A stretch of DNA of 64,000 nt from Pedosphaera parvula Ellin514 (GCF_000172555.1 NZ_ABOX02000009.1:124001-188000), one strand, 5' to 3'. Counted from the first letter of the stretch, positions 17,792 through 28,400 are shown. Notes: generated by a model from the sequence alone, not told the origin. Program-made: numbers and translations.

Positions 17792-19054
17792 TCAGGCCAG
17801 ATAGGGGATGGTTAAAGGCCCTTGCGGCAGCACAGCCACCCGTGCGCCGGGGTCAAGTTCTTGAAGTCGATCATTCACTACAGCGCTGATATCGTGACAT
17901 GGAGTAAGGTGAGCGGCGTGAACGACTTCATCGGGCAGGGAACTGTATAGCAATACTTTTGCTTTACGTTGAATCAGGGCCTGAATTTGAGCCTGCCATT
18001 GTTCGGGACGCAAAAAGCCAGGAGTTGCAAGCATGGTCAAAATCTCTTCAGGGCTTTTTGCGCTTCGGAGCAGCATGTCCATGGGACTTTGCGCGGGAAC
18101 CCCTTCGCGGGATTCACAGGCAAGGATCATCATTCCACCCTTCTGAATGATGCGCGCACCCGCACTCATTCCCTTCACACCCTGATACAGGTTTTGATCA
18201 AGGGGATAACCGCTGTTCGTGGTGATAACAATTTCAAACGGAGCTTTTACCCGTTGCATTGCGGATTGCCGCACAAATTCATAGCCGGCTTTATGGGCGG
18301 CGACCAGGTCGCCTGCGAACACCCCGGTAATCTGGCGCTGCTCGTTTAAAGTTACGTTGAGCAGGAAGCTCGGTCCCACGCGCAAGGCAATATCGCGCAT
18401 TTCCTCCCAAATCGGATTGCCTTCAGTCACGCCAAATGTTGATCTGGGATGGCCGATGTTTTTCTCACCGTGATTACTCATCACAGTCTGCAATCCCGCT
18501 AGGCCGGGCATGATCCCTTTCGGTCCGCCACTGAATCCGGCAAAAAAATGAGGCTCAATAAAACCGGTAATGATGCGCACGTCCGCTTGGGCCAAATGAC
18601 GGTTGATCAGCGCAGGGGTGCCATCCCGGGTGGTGCCGAACTGAACGAGCTCGGCGGGATTCTCGGGCTCATGGTTTAATACGCGGTAATCACGAACCAC
18701 TGCGGGTGTCAGTAGCCTCTCAAGTTCTTCACGAGTATTCGGGCGATGGGTGCCCAATGAATTAAGCAATGTGATGTTTTCCCTCGGAACATGCGACAAA
18801 TGTTGCAGCAGCCACGGGATAATCCGGTCATTGGGCGTGGCTCGCGTAATATCTGTGAAACCAATGCACACCTTGTCCGTCGACTTGATCCAGTCACGCA
18901 ACGGTTTGGCGGAGATGGGATTCTCCAAGGCAGCGATAACCGCAGCCCGTTCATCAGCCAAACCCGGTATTCGGGAAGGCTCGATCACAGTGGTGCGGTT
19001 CTCGGGCAAATCAATGGACAAGTGTCCGTGACCGTAGGCAAGTTTGACGTTCAT
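17792..19054 (-). CDS. LarA-family nickel-pincer racemase/epimerase
   Basis: 420 residues matching lactate racemase LarA and its relatives, which use the nickel-pincer nucleotide (NPN) cofactor to racemise or epimerise 2-hydroxyacids. With a constant offset of 5 the Lactobacillus plantarum key residues are all present: H103 (SLGTHRPN) for H108, H169 (FIEPHFF) for H174, K179 (GGPKGIMPG) for K184, the covalent cofactor site, and H195 (MSNHGEKN) for the nickel ligand H200. An N-terminal LAYGHGHLSIDLPENR starts the Rossmann-like part. No larB, larC or larE is in the window, so cofactor must come from genes elsewhere. The substrate may be a sugar acid or other hydroxyacid, not lactate. Confidence 0.88.
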   Translation of the reverse strand: MNVKLAYGHGHLSIDLPENRTTVIEPSRIPGLADERAAVIAALENPISAKPLRDWIKSTDKVCIGFTDITRATPNDRIIPWLLQHLSHVPRENITLLNSLGTHRPNTREELERLLTPAVVRDYRVLNHEPENPAELVQFGTTRDGTPALINRHLAQADVRIITGFIEPHFFAGFSGGPKGIMPGLAGLQTVMSNHGEKNIGHPRSTFGVTEGNPIWEEMRDIALRVGPSFLLNVTLNEQRQITGVFAGDLVAAHKAGYEFVRQSAMQRVKAPFEIVITTNSGYPLDQNLYQGVKGMSAGARIIQKGGMMILACESREGVPAQSPMDMLLRSAKSPEEILTMLATPGFLRPEQWQAQIQALIQRKAKVLLYSSLPDEVVHAAHLTPCHDISAVVNDRLQELDPGARVAVLPQGPLTIPYLA

Positions 19055-19109
19055 GCAAAATGGACCAGATATTCGACAAGTCTCTACTCAAAATGAGATC
19101 GTTAGGAAA

Positions 19110-19377
19110 GGTTATACCGAATACCAAAAGAAATTTCCGAATGGCAGAGGGGATTTTGGTTTGAGGAAGGCGGAGGCCGCAGGCGCTATCTGAAAGATAA
19201 CACCTAGGCCGACAACGCCGCCTCAAATCAAAAGCACCCTGCACCCAATGACTAATGAGGTTTCTCCTCTCCAAGGAGTTGGCTGTTTGTGTCTTCACTT
19301 TCATCGAGCTCATCGCTTCCTTCTTATTTCGGTTCTTTCCTCATTCCGGAAATTAATTTTGGTATTCGGTATAAACC
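19110..19377. repeat. 268-bp MITE/REP-like inverted-repeat element
   Basis: The left end (19110-19144, GGTTATACCGAATACCAAAA...) reappears inverted at the right end (19342-19377, ...TTTTGGTATTCGGTATAAACC), giving arms of about 35 bp with a few mismatches. Inside, a TTTTGGTTTGAGG.GGCGG segment (about 19153-19173) pairs with a second inverted segment (about 19219-19240). No ORF. The interior order (AAGGCGG.GAGGCC, GGCCGA..AACGCCG, CAAAAGCACC) resembles the 272-bp element at 37649-37920, so both may be copies of one non-autonomous family. No clear target duplication is seen. Confidence 0.6.
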
Positions 19378-19420
19378 AGAACTGCCCCAAGGCTGCCAAC
19401 TGTTACCTGCATAAAAAATT

Positions 19421-19470
19421 TTCACCCGTTATCTGGCGTTATTTACCGTTATGTACCGTTATCTGGCGTT
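19421..19470. repeat. tandem 10-bp repeat, consensus ATNTRSCGTT
   Basis: Five exactly 10-bp-spaced units: a degenerate TTCACCCGTT followed by ATCTGGCGTT, ATTTACCGTT, ATGTACCGTT and ATCTGGCGTT. The first and last full units are identical. A period of 10 bp places each unit on the same face of the helix. Function unknown. Confidence 0.7.
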
Positions 19471-19880
19471 AGACTCCGCCGGGTCATTAACACAGATCCC
19501 AACTCTCCGCATAAAATTTTTAACCGACCGTTGCCGACCTTTGGCGTCCAATACCGACCGATACCGTCCGAACTGCCCATCCCGTCGACCGTCCATCGAC
19601 GCCAATTTCCCTCGCCACGCCCAAGCGGGGAAGAGGGATTAAGGGAGAGGGGATCAATCCCTCTATTTCCAGCTATGCCTTGGCAAGTCATACAAATATC
19701 GAATGTTGACGAATAATTACCAAAGTATGGGCATGTGCCAGCATATGTCAACAAAAAAGTTAGTTAAAGTAAGAACGTAGATAAATCTAAGTGCGGGAAC
19801 AAGTTTTCTACCCCGACCTTCTATCGCTAGCACTCGTTCCGACATTCCAGCCTGAAAAATAGCATCCGCGTCTTAATTAG

Positions 19881-19910
19881 TGTTTATTCGTGCCTATTCG
19901 AGTTCATTCG
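19881..19910. repeat. second short 10-bp-periodic array
   Basis: Three units TGTTTATTCG, TGCCTATTCG, AGTTCATTCG, with a partial fourth, 100 bp before the M48 protease gene. The sequence differs from the array at 19421 but the period is the same. Confidence 0.5.
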
Positions 19911-20010
19911 TGATTGAACTTAGCGAACCACCCATCGCAATTTCTCTGGGGCGGAGTCTTAGGTTGAATTTGGCGGAAATTGTGATTGGTTATTGAAAAT
20001 TGATAAAATC

Positions 20011-20817
20011 ATGAAGCAGAAAACACTTAAATACCTCTCGTGCATTACCTTTGGATTATCCATCTGGACGCTCACCGGTTGCCAGACTGCACCCGTGACT
20101 GGACGTTCCCAACTCAGCCTGGTTTCTGCAGATCAAGCCACGCAGATGGGATTGTCCGAGTTCGATAAAATGAAAAAGGAACAAAAGATCAGCACGAACC
20201 CGGCAGAGAATGCCCTCGTCCAAAAGGTCGGCAAGCGCATTGCGGAAGTTGCGGGCAAGGACATGCCCAATGCCCAGTGGGAATTCGTCGTGTTCGACAG
20301 CAAGGAAGCGAATGCCTTTTGCCTGCCCGGTGGCAAAGTGGGCGTCTATTCCGGCATCTTGCCAATCACACAGGATGAAGCCGGGCTGGCCACAGTTTTG
20401 GGCCATGAAATCGCGCATGCCACCGCTCATCATGGCGATGAACGCATGAGCCACCAAATGGTTGCCCAGGAGGGCCAACAGTTGATTGGTACAGCGTTGG
20501 GCAACAAATCACAAACCACCCAACAGCTCGCCGCACTGGCCTACGGTGCTGGCAGTCAATATGGTGTGTTGATGCCATTCAGCCGCAAACAGGAATCCGA
20601 GGCGGATCATATCGGTCTGGTTTACATGTCCAAGGCGGGTTACGATCCGAAAGCCGCGCTGGCTTTTTGGCAACGCTTTGCCGAATACAACAAGCAACAG
20701 GGTGGGGGGACGACTCCTGGCTTCCTGAGCGATCATCCGGTCGATGCCACCCGCATTGCCGATATACAGAAGTGGCTGCCCGAAGCCCAGGCGGCAAGCA
20801 ACCAAACAAGTAAATAA
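20011..20817 (+). CDS. M48-family metalloprotease lipoprotein (LoiP/BepA-like)
   Basis: 268 residues from ATG 20011; the frame is open a little further left only from a TTG at 19993. The signal peptide ends in LTGC (Cys24), so it is a lipoprotein. The zinc site is HEIAH (132-136) with the third ligand E197 in QESEADHIG. PGGKVGVYSGI is the usual M48C segment ahead of the active-site helix. The C-terminus (TPGFLSDHPVDATRIADIQKWLP) with the SDHP.t..RI motif is typical of Oma1/LoiP-like enzymes. No TPR domain follows, so it is LoiP/YcaL-like rather than BepA. Role: periplasmic quality control of envelope proteins. tRNA-Lys follows 126 bp later. Confidence 0.92.
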   Translation: MKQKTLKYLSCITFGLSIWTLTGCQTAPVTGRSQLSLVSADQATQMGLSEFDKMKKEQKISTNPAENALVQKVGKRIAEVAGKDMPNAQWEFVVFDSKEANAFCLPGGKVGVYSGILPITQDEAGLATVLGHEIAHATAHHGDERMSHQMVAQEGQQLIGTALGNKSQTTQQLAALAYGAGSQYGVLMPFSRKQESEADHIGLVYMSKAGYDPKAALAFWQRFAEYNKQQGGGTTPGFLSDHPVDATRIADIQKWLPEAQAASNQTSK

Positions 20818-20943
20818 TTCCATTACTGGCGTTGTTACTTTTTGGAAAAAACCCTTGCATGAAGGCGGTTCGTTGATTAGTTTTCGCGGCGCGTTTGATG
20901 TAAACCATCCTCAACGCCGCCGGTTGGTTCTGCACTTTTCAGT

Positions 20944-21019
20944 GGGTTGGTAGCTCAGTTGGTAGAGCAGTGCCCTTTTAAGGCATTGGTCCAGGGTTCG
21001 AGTCCCTGCCAACCCACCA
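20944..21019 (+). tRNA. tRNA-Lys(UUU)
   Basis: 76-nt tRNA with encoded CCA. Acceptor GGGTTGG pairs with CCAACCC, discriminator A. D arm GCTCAGTTGGTAGAGC, anticodon stem GTGCC/GGCAT with loop CTTTTAA and anticodon TTT at 20977-20979, T arm CAGGG-TTCGAGT-CCCTG. Its 3' half from the anticodon onward is repeated exactly 13.3 kb downstream, so it probably served as an integration target. Confidence 0.98.
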
Positions 21020-21022
21020 TTT
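20977..21022 (+). repeat. left copy of 46-bp direct repeat (putative attL in tRNA-Lys)
   Basis: From the anticodon through the CCA end plus TTT of tRNA-Lys, 46 bp, identical to 34272-34317. A repeat running from the anticodon loop to the 3' end of an intact tRNA is the standard footprint of tyrosine-recombinase islands, which rebuild the tRNA at one end. Confidence 0.8.
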
Positions 21023-21381
21023 CGTACCTCAGGTTGAACCTCCCCAAGTAAGGTTCATTATCTTCTTAGCTTTATTTCTCCATTCACAGCGTCTGATCAA
21101 GTCGGGAAAATGAGTATGTTTAGTCGCCGCTGCAAGCATCACCTATTTCGGTGATAGAGCTTTAACCATATTCAGGGATATGAAGGTCGATACTTTTTCC
21201 CTATATTCCACCTCAATCAGCCAAACACAATCAAACAAGGACGGAATTATTCCCGTCTCGACTTTGTCTGTCTAACGAAGCTAACAACCTAAAAATTGAT
21301 CGTCGACTGTGGGTTCACCGCCGTCACCCTGAATCCACCAACAAACCTATCCAGCCAGATAATGTCGCTGGCGAAATCAAT
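21023..21381. other. 359-bp leader upstream of the repeat-protein gene
   Basis: No ORF and no integrase fragment is seen here, although this is where an island integrase gene often sits. It contains the inverted-repeat motif at 21133-21175, listed separately, and a TC-rich leader before the ATG. Confidence 0.5.
21133..21175 (+). promoter_or_regulatory. conserved inverted-repeat motif, copy 1
   Basis: A perfect inverted repeat ATCACC-TATTTC-GGTGAT, then nine variable bases, then ACCATATTCAG. The same arrangement with identical spacing occurs at 29928-29970. It lies about 210 bp before the 1290-aa protein gene. It could be a regulator-binding site (a NarL-type regulator is encoded in the same region) or part of a transcribed leader. 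Confidence 0.55.
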
Positions 21382-24300
21382 ATGAACAAAGCCCAAATCA
21401 TCAAACGCAAAATTCCGGTGAGCCTTGGTTGCCTGGCTACGCTGTTCTTCGTCGGTGCTGCTTCTGCGGCATTGACCATCACTACGGACAATCAGAACAG
21501 CGCCAGCTCGTTTACTCCCAATTGGACCGTCGCCACTGATAGTCTAATTGCCGGGGCCTCTCCCAGCAGTTCTTCCGGTAACCTTACCCTGGAGGCAGCT
21601 GGCGGCAGTTCCAAATTAACTGATGGTGCCATTGGCCCGGTGGGTAGCGGCACGGGACCTTTTGCCACTTGCGGCAACAGTGGCGGGGCAGGTGCGACAT
21701 TAGTTTACACTCTCCCGGCTTCCGCTCACGGATACAACCTCACCAATGTTACCGTCTACAGTGGGTGGGGTGATAATGGCCGCGACGCGCAGGCATATAA
21801 TGTTTCTTATTCCACCGTGGCGAATCCCACCTCTTTTATTTCTTTGGGCTACGTCAATTACAATCCTTCGGTTGGCGGCGGCCGGCCATCAGCCAACCGT
21901 GTGATGTTGACAGACTCATTGGGCGCGCCAATCGCAGCGAACGTTGCGGCGATTAAATTCGACTTTACAGCTCCAACTGTCGAGAACGGTTATGCTGGTT
22001 ATGCGGAAATCACGGTGCAGGGGACAGCGGCGGCCACAGTGACCGCACTGCCTATTGCGATTTCAACCAGTGATCAAACTCCTGGTGCCGGTAACAGCCC
22101 CACTTTCACCATTGAAACGGACAGTTTGATTGCCGGACAAGTTCCCAGCACTGTTGGTGGCGGCAATTTTCAGCAAGAGTTTGCAACCGGCACCCCGGCG
22201 CTGACGGACGGTACATTTGGAACTGTTGACTCCGCCGCCACCTATGCGACGGGCGGCGCTTCGGGGGGGAATTCTCTCATTTACACGCTCACCAATTCCG
22301 CGAACGGGAGTGATCTCACGAACATAGTTGTCTACAGCGGTTGGGGAAATCGCAATCGTGACGGTCAATTTTACAACGTCTTATACTCCACGGTGTCAGC
22401 CCCCACGACGTTCATTCCTCTGACAAGTATTTTTTATAATCCTCCGCTTGCCGATGGCACCGCCCCGTTCGCACATCGGTTAGCCATCAGTACTTCCACA
22501 GGCGCGCCGCTCGCCCAAAACGTTGGTGCCCTTAAATTCGATTTCACACCGCAAGCTGGCAGCGTGGATAACGGTTATTCCGGCTATGCTGAAATCATTG
22601 TGGAAGGGATCAATTCCGCGCCTCCAACCGCACCTCCTGCACCTTATTTGCTCACGGATGCCCAGCCTGCCAGCGCAGCAAATATGGTAGGCGAACAGGT
22701 GATTTTTACGGCGGCCTTCAGTAATTCCCCCGCCGCCACCTTTCAATGGCAGAAGGTCGTCGGCGCGGTGACCAACGACATTCCCGGAGCCACAACGACG
22801 ACGCTAACACTCAATAACCTGCAGGTTGCAGACTCAGGTTCGTATCAGTTGAAGGCAATTAACGCGACCAACAACCTGGGAGTTTCCTATTCCGCCGCCA
22901 GGCCGCTAACGGTCAGCAGCGTGCCGGCACCGGTTAATGGTGTCATCACCAAACTGGCTGCCCAGACTGGCCTCGGTTTTGGTGAATTTATTCCCACCTG
23001 GACCGTGTCAACGAATAACAGTCTGATTGCGGGACAGTTACCCAGTAGTGTTGGCCTCGGCAATTTCAGCATGGAGCTTGATACTCGGGTTGTAGATTCT
23101 TTGACGGCTGGAGGCAATGGCTCACTTTCACTCATGCCCGGAACAACGGCACCTTTTACCACCACTCCCAATTATGTGTCGTGCGGTATCAATCCGGCAG
23201 GCCAGTCGATTACTTACACTCTACCTGCTTCGGCCACCGGCTATGACCTGACCAATATCATGGTTTTCGGCGGTTGGGCTGATGGGGGGCGCAATGAACA
23301 AAAATACACTGTTTATTACTCGACCGTGGCGGCACCGACATCTTTCAACGCGCTGGCAACCGTGGATTACAACCCGGCGGATCCTGCCAATGCACAGTCG
23401 GCCACTCGGGTGACACTGGTGCCTTCAGGGACAGCCGTGGCGCAAAACGTTGCGGCAGTGATGTTCGACTTTAATATGGTGGGTGCGCCACCTAAAAACA
23501 ATTGGGAAGGTTACTCGCAGATTCTTTTGTTTGGTGTGCCTTCCGCGCCCAAGCCAATTCTGGTGCAGGATGTCTCGCCGCTCAACGCCTCGGATGTGGT
23601 AGGCAGCCAGCTTACCATGACGGCGACCTTCAACGGTGCAACGAGTTACCAGTGGCAAAAAGATGGTGCCAACATCGCCGGAGCCACGTTGTCGACTCTG
23701 ACGTTGAATAATCTGCAACTCAGTTCCACCGCCACCAACGGCGGCTACCGTCTGGTGGCCTCCAATGTCTCGGGATCAAGTTCCAGCCGGGCTTGCGCGC
23801 TCACGGTTATTCCCGTACCGGCGGCCGATGCGAATAACGTTGTGCTGGACGTTGCCACCCAGACTTCTGACGCTCAAGCCTTCGGTCCCACGTGGACGGT
23901 CGCTTCAGGCAGTCTCATCGCCAACGCCGCTCCCAGCGATATGGGAACGGGAAACTTCAATGACCCGGATGTAAATCCCGCTTCCTACTACCTGGCAGGT
24001 GGTACTCCCGCACTTACGGATGGCACCTATGGTTCCATTGATAATTCAGGTGCTCATCCCAGTTTCGCCACCTGCGGGCCGAACGCTGGTCAGTATGTCA
24101 CTTATACTTTCGATACCAGCGTCTTCACTAACGGGTACACACTCACCAACATCACTGTGGGGGCCGGATGGAATGATGGCGGACGTGATCAGCAGGCTTA
24201 CACGGTTTACTACGCCACCGTGGCGAACCCTTTGTTTGTCCCCTTAACGAGCGTCAACTACAACCCTGCCAATCCTGGTAATACGAAATCGTACTCACGG

Positions 24301-25254
24301 GTGACCTTGGTCAGCCCTACGGGATTACTCGCGTCCAACGTAACCGCTGTGCTGATTGATTTCACCTCACCGGTCGGCGAGAACGCTTATTCAGGTTACG
24401 ATGAAATTGCGGTTTATGGCGTTCCTTCTGGAGCTGTGCCGGCCAACGCCATCGCGACAACGACAGAGAATCAGAACACGGATACGCCCACGTGGACTGT
24501 CGAAACCGACAGCCTGATTGAAAACCAACTCCCGAGCAGCGTTGGGCCTGGCTCGTTCGCGGGCAATTTCAATAATGAACCCTTTACGGGTGGTCTGCCT
24601 GTTCTAACCGACGGCACCTTTGGTCCGTTTGGACTGGGTAACACCAACTTTGCCACGTGTGGTGGTGGCTTCGGAGCAGGGTCCTCCATTATCTATGGTG
24701 CGGCCACTGGTTGGAACTTGAACAAAATTGTAGTTTACAGTGGATGGGGCAATTTTGACCGCGACGGTCAGTTCTACGATGTGTCCTACTCCACACTGTC
24801 GGCCCCAGGCACATTCATCCCATTGGTAACGGTCGATTATAATCCGCCAAACCTTGGCGGACCTTCAGTCAACCGCGTCGCGATTGCTCGCTTGGACAAC
24901 TCGCCGTTGGCCACACAGGTCGCCGCTGTAAAATTCGACTTCACCCGACAGAACGGCAGCTTGGACAACGGTTATTCCGGCTACGCTGAAATCGTATTGC
25001 AGGGAGTCAACCTGTCGGCGCCAACATCTCCGACGGTCCATTCACCATATGTCGCAAATGGTAATCTGATTCTGACGGGCACCGGCGGCACGCCGAACCG
25101 GCCCTACACCTGGCTCAGTACTACCAACCTTTCGGCCCCGGTTGTTTGGACGACGAACTCGACCGGTGTGCTGAGTGGCACTGGATCATTCTCGAATGCA
25201 GTGCCAATCAATGCCGCTCAGCCAGCCAGCTTTTTCCAGCTGCGCATGCCTTAA
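21382..25254 (+). CDS. large secreted protein with five copies of an undescribed ~190-aa module and Ig-like domains
   Basis: 1290 residues, Sec signal peptide to about residue 30 (VGAASAALTI). Five copies of one module start near residues 32, 227, 520, 819 and 1022. Each has P-x-WTV..DSLIAG..PSS..GNF, a FATCG/YVSCG segment, YTLP/TNSA.GYDLTNI.VY.GW.D.GRD.Q.Y.V.YSTV..PT.F, V.YNP, and NV.A..FDF....ENGYSGYAEI...G. Two Ig-like domains (about 420-515 and 718-815; TLTLNNLQ..DSG.Y) separate copies 2-3 and 3-4. The end (residues 1205-1290, closing FFQLRMP) is a variant of the C-terminal module found on other proteins here. The fold looks like a beta-sandwich, F5/8C or carbohydrate-binding type (inference). 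A sixth module copy is on the next gene's rhamnosidase. Confidence 0.8.
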   Translation: MNKAQIIKRKIPVSLGCLATLFFVGAASAALTITTDNQNSASSFTPNWTVATDSLIAGASPSSSSGNLTLEAAGGSSKLTDGAIGPVGSGTGPFATCGNSGGAGATLVYTLPASAHGYNLTNVTVYSGWGDNGRDAQAYNVSYSTVANPTSFISLGYVNYNPSVGGGRPSANRVMLTDSLGAPIAANVAAIKFDFTAPTVENGYAGYAEITVQGTAAATVTALPIAISTSDQTPGAGNSPTFTIETDSLIAGQVPSTVGGGNFQQEFATGTPALTDGTFGTVDSAATYATGGASGGNSLIYTLTNSANGSDLTNIVVYSGWGNRNRDGQFYNVLYSTVSAPTTFIPLTSIFYNPPLADGTAPFAHRLAISTSTGAPLAQNVGALKFDFTPQAGSVDNGYSGYAEIIVEGINSAPPTAPPAPYLLTDAQPASAANMVGEQVIFTAAFSNSPAATFQWQKVVGAVTNDIPGATTTTLTLNNLQVADSGSYQLKAINATNNLGVSYSAARPLTVSSVPAPVNGVITKLAAQTGLGFGEFIPTWTVSTNNSLIAGQLPSSVGLGNFSMELDTRVVDSLTAGGNGSLSLMPGTTAPFTTTPNYVSCGINPAGQSITYTLPASATGYDLTNIMVFGGWADGGRNEQKYTVYYSTVAAPTSFNALATVDYNPADPANAQSATRVTLVPSGTAVAQNVAAVMFDFNMVGAPPKNNWEGYSQILLFGVPSAPKPILVQDVSPLNASDVVGSQLTMTATFNGATSYQWQKDGANIAGATLSTLTLNNLQLSSTATNGGYRLVASNVSGSSSSRACALTVIPVPAADANNVVLDVATQTSDAQAFGPTWTVASGSLIANAAPSDMGTGNFNDPDVNPASYYLAGGTPALTDGTYGSIDNSGAHPSFATCGPNAGQYVTYTFDTSVFTNGYTLTNITVGAGWNDGGRDQQAYTVYYATVANPLFVPLTSVNYNPANPGNTKSYSRVTLVSPTGLLASNVTAVLIDFTSPVGENAYSGYDEIAVYGVPSGAVPANAIATTTENQNTDTPTWTVETDSLIENQLPSSVGPGSFAGNFNNEPFTGGLPVLTDGTFGPFGLGNTNFATCGGGFGAGSSIIYGAATGWNLNKIVVYSGWGNFDRDGQFYDVSYSTLSAPGTFIPLVTVDYNPPNLGGPSVNRVAIARLDNSPLATQVAAVKFDFTRQNGSLDNGYSGYAEIVLQGVNLSAPTSPTVHSPYVANGNLILTGTGGTPNRPYTWLSTTNLSAPVVWTTNSTGVLSGTGSFSNAVPINAAQPASFFQLRMP

Positions 25255-25282
25255 GATTGAGGCGAAGGGCAAAACGGTTTTG

Positions 25283-25308
25283 GCCCGGAGACCTTGAGGT
25301 CTCCGGGC
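25283..25308 (+). terminator. hairpin terminator after the repeat-protein gene
   Basis: Perfect 11-bp stem GCCCGGAGACC/GGTCTCCGGGC with loop TTGA, 28 bp after the stop. The T-run is weak (ACTTGGCTTGTT), so termination may be partial. Confidence 0.65.
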
Positions 25309-25481
25309 ACTTGGCTTGTTAAGGGTCATTAAAATAAAACTCGGTAGTTGTACCAAAGTGAAATGCCCGGTTCAAAGGATTGGAGTGAATGGAATCCGCA
25401 TGCTCGACTGGTTTCCATTTCGCTTCGGCACCTCTGCCACCTCTTCCAACGCATATCCAAACTCCCCGAAATTAGGTTTCG

Positions 25482-28400
25482 ATGAATTACTCTAAACATT
25501 TTGTTCGGACAGTGCTATGTGCCATCCTGTTTGTAACCAGCGTGGCTGGCATAAACGCGCAGGCAGCGCTGCCACCAGTGAACTTGCGCTGCTCCAACCG
25601 GGTAAATCCGCAAGGCATCGGCGACGTCCCTCCCAGATTGTCCTGGCAACTTCAAAGAACCGGAACTGCGAGAGGAGAGGTGCAAACCGCATACGAAATT
25701 CAGGTTGGTTCGTCGGCGGGGATGACAGATTTATGGAATAGCGGGAAAGTAATGAGTCCGGCGACGCTGGATATCTCGTACGCGGGCCAGCCGTTGACCA
25801 GTGGGCAGCAATGTTACTGGCAGGTGCGGGTATATGACGGGGGGAACAATGTGTCAGCCTGGAGCGCGCCAGCGCAATGGTCCATGGGGCTGCTGTCGCA
25901 ATCGGATTGGACGGGGCAGTGGGTGGGCTTCGATGCGGCATATAACCCGACGCCGGAACAGGCAGCAAACAACGCTTTGTTCAACACCTCGGGCTTGAAC
26001 TGGATTAGTTACCCGGGACAAACGCCGCAGAACGGCATTTATCAATCTTCATTAAGGAAGAAAGTGATCCTGCCGGCGGGTCAGAATATTACCAACGCCA
26101 TCGTGGCACTCTATGCGGATAATTCCTGTGACGTTTTTGTGAACGGACAGCAGATGACGAATTCGGCAGCACGCTGGGAAGCCACCTCCCGAATCAATGT
26201 AGCGCCCTGGCTGCACGCGGGTACCAATGTACTGGCGCTCGGAGCCACGAGCGGCGATGCCCAGGAGTCAGCCACTGTGATTGGCCGGTTGGTGGTCCAA
26301 TTTTCCTCGGGCAGTATATCCAACATACCGGTGGACACTTCCTGGAAAGCGGCACAATGGCCGACGGGCAGTTGGACGCAGACCAATTATGATGATTCAG
26401 CGTGGATCACTCCCACCAGCGGCGGAACACCGTGGGGCACTCCGTCGCTGAATGACCTCGCGCGGGTTCCGGCCAGCTATTTGCGGAAAAATTTTGTGGT
26501 CGGGCAAAGCATCAAGCGGGCATCGATTTATGTGACCGCATTAGGTGCGTATGAATTGCATATCAATGGCCAGAAAGTCGGGAACGATGTGCTCACTCCC
26601 GGCTGGACCGAGTTCAGTAAACGAGTTTATTACCAAACGTATGACGTCACCGGTATGGTGCAGGCAGGTGCAAACAGCATCGGTGCCATCCTCGGGGACG
26701 GTTGGTATGCCAGCGATGTGGCCTTCAAGGGTTCGCGCCTTAACTATGGCGGCACACCGCGATTTTTGGCCCAGCTCATCCTGGAACTTGCGGATGGAAG
26801 CAAGCAGACAGTGGTCAGCAATGGTTCGTGGAAAGCCAGCTATGGTCCGATTCAATTTGGCGATTTGCTAATCGGATCGGGCTATGACGCCCGACAAGAA
26901 GTGCCTGGATGGGACACGACCAATTTTAATGACAACGCGTGGTCGCCGGTACTGACCGGCCTGAAGGCCACGAGCGGTGGTTACTCGAACGTGACGACCA
27001 TCGTTCGGGGGCTCGTGACAAACAACCAACTCAATTTTTCGGTGAATAATACCACCATGGGCGGCGATCCTGCCTACGGCGTCGTTAAAATATTGGAAAT
27101 CAATTTTACGCTCGGCGGTACGAACCAGACCTTATTCTTTGGGGAAAACGCCACGGTTCAAATTGGCGGTGGAGGCCAGACGTTGACCATCAATCAGGCG
27201 CTTTACGGTAATTCGGCCGCGTTTCCTGGTCTGGGTGGACTTCAAGTGCAAGCCGCGGTCACTGAACCCTCAAGGTGTTTCGAAACACTGGCAGCCACGA
27301 ATCTCACTTTGCCGAAACCGGATTGTTATACCTTTGATCTCGGCCAGAACATGGTCGGTTGGGTGCGGTTGAATATTAGCGGCGGCGTTGGCGACCGCAT
27401 CACAGTGCGGCACGGTGAAATGCTGAATCCCGATGGATCAATCTACACGGCAAATCTTCGTGGTGCGGTTGCGACCGACTTCTATACTTTCGGCACTAAT
27501 GGCACGGTGGTTTACGAGCCACGTTTCACCTTCCACGGTTTTCGTTATGTTGAAATACGGGGACTCAAGGTGCCGCCCACACTGAATTCAGTGACAGGTA
27601 TCGTAGTCCATTCGGACATGCCGCGGACTGGTAACTTCCAATGTTCAAATCCGCAGTTGAACCAGCTCTTCAGCAACATCATTTGGGGACAGAAAGGCAA
27701 TTATCTTGAAACGGCTACGGACTGTCCACAGCGCGATGAACGTCTGGGCTGGACCGGGGACACGGAATTCTTCGTTCCAACTGCCGCTTACAATTTCGAC
27801 GTCCAGTCCTTCTTCCGACGGCATCTGGTCACGCTATGCGAAGATTCTCAACATTCTGATGGTTCCTTTGCCGTGGTTGCGCCTGATATGGGATCGGGCA
27901 GCGGCGGGACCGCCTGGGGTGATGCCGGGTGGATCTGCCCCTACAATATGTATCGAGCCTATGGCGATACCAATGTCATCAGCGAGCATTACGCCGCCAT
28001 GCAGCGCAACGGACAATTCGATGCTGCCAGTGCGTCAAACTACGTGATTTCAAGTCTGCCCGGGGATTTTGGCGATTGGCTCAACTTGGGAGGAGGAGCT
28101 TCCTCAGCGGTGATGGACACTGCCTATTACGCTTATTATGCGCAAGCAATGTCGGAGATGGCTGCCGCCATAGGTAAGACTTCAGATGCCGCCACCTACG
28201 CCGCCTTACACAGCAACATCGTCGTCGCCTTCGCCGGTTTCTTCAATCCCGATGGCTCGTTCAAGGACGGCAGTGATCAAACCGGTTACGCGCTGGCGTT
28301 CACGCTGGGCTTGGTTCCTGACGCACTGCGTGCCCAGGCTTCGCAAAAGTTCGCCGACACCATCTCCGAGTTTGGTGGTCACCTGGCGACTGGCTTCATC

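Larger units (their letters stand above)
19055..20010. other. 0.95-kb gene-free, repeat-rich spacer
   Basis: No convincing ORF on either strand. It holds a 268-bp inverted-repeat element (19110-19377), a 10-bp tandem array (19421-19470), a GC-rich ACCGACCG-like degenerate stretch (about 19520-19605), a small REP-like palindrome around the CCCTC...GAGGG segment at 19613-19668, and another short 10-bp-periodic array (19881-19910). The first, second and last are listed separately. Confidence 0.6.

Noticed and set aside
19421-19470. CRISPR array
   Set aside because: The repeats are 10 bp and adjacent with no unique spacers; no cas genes are present in the window.
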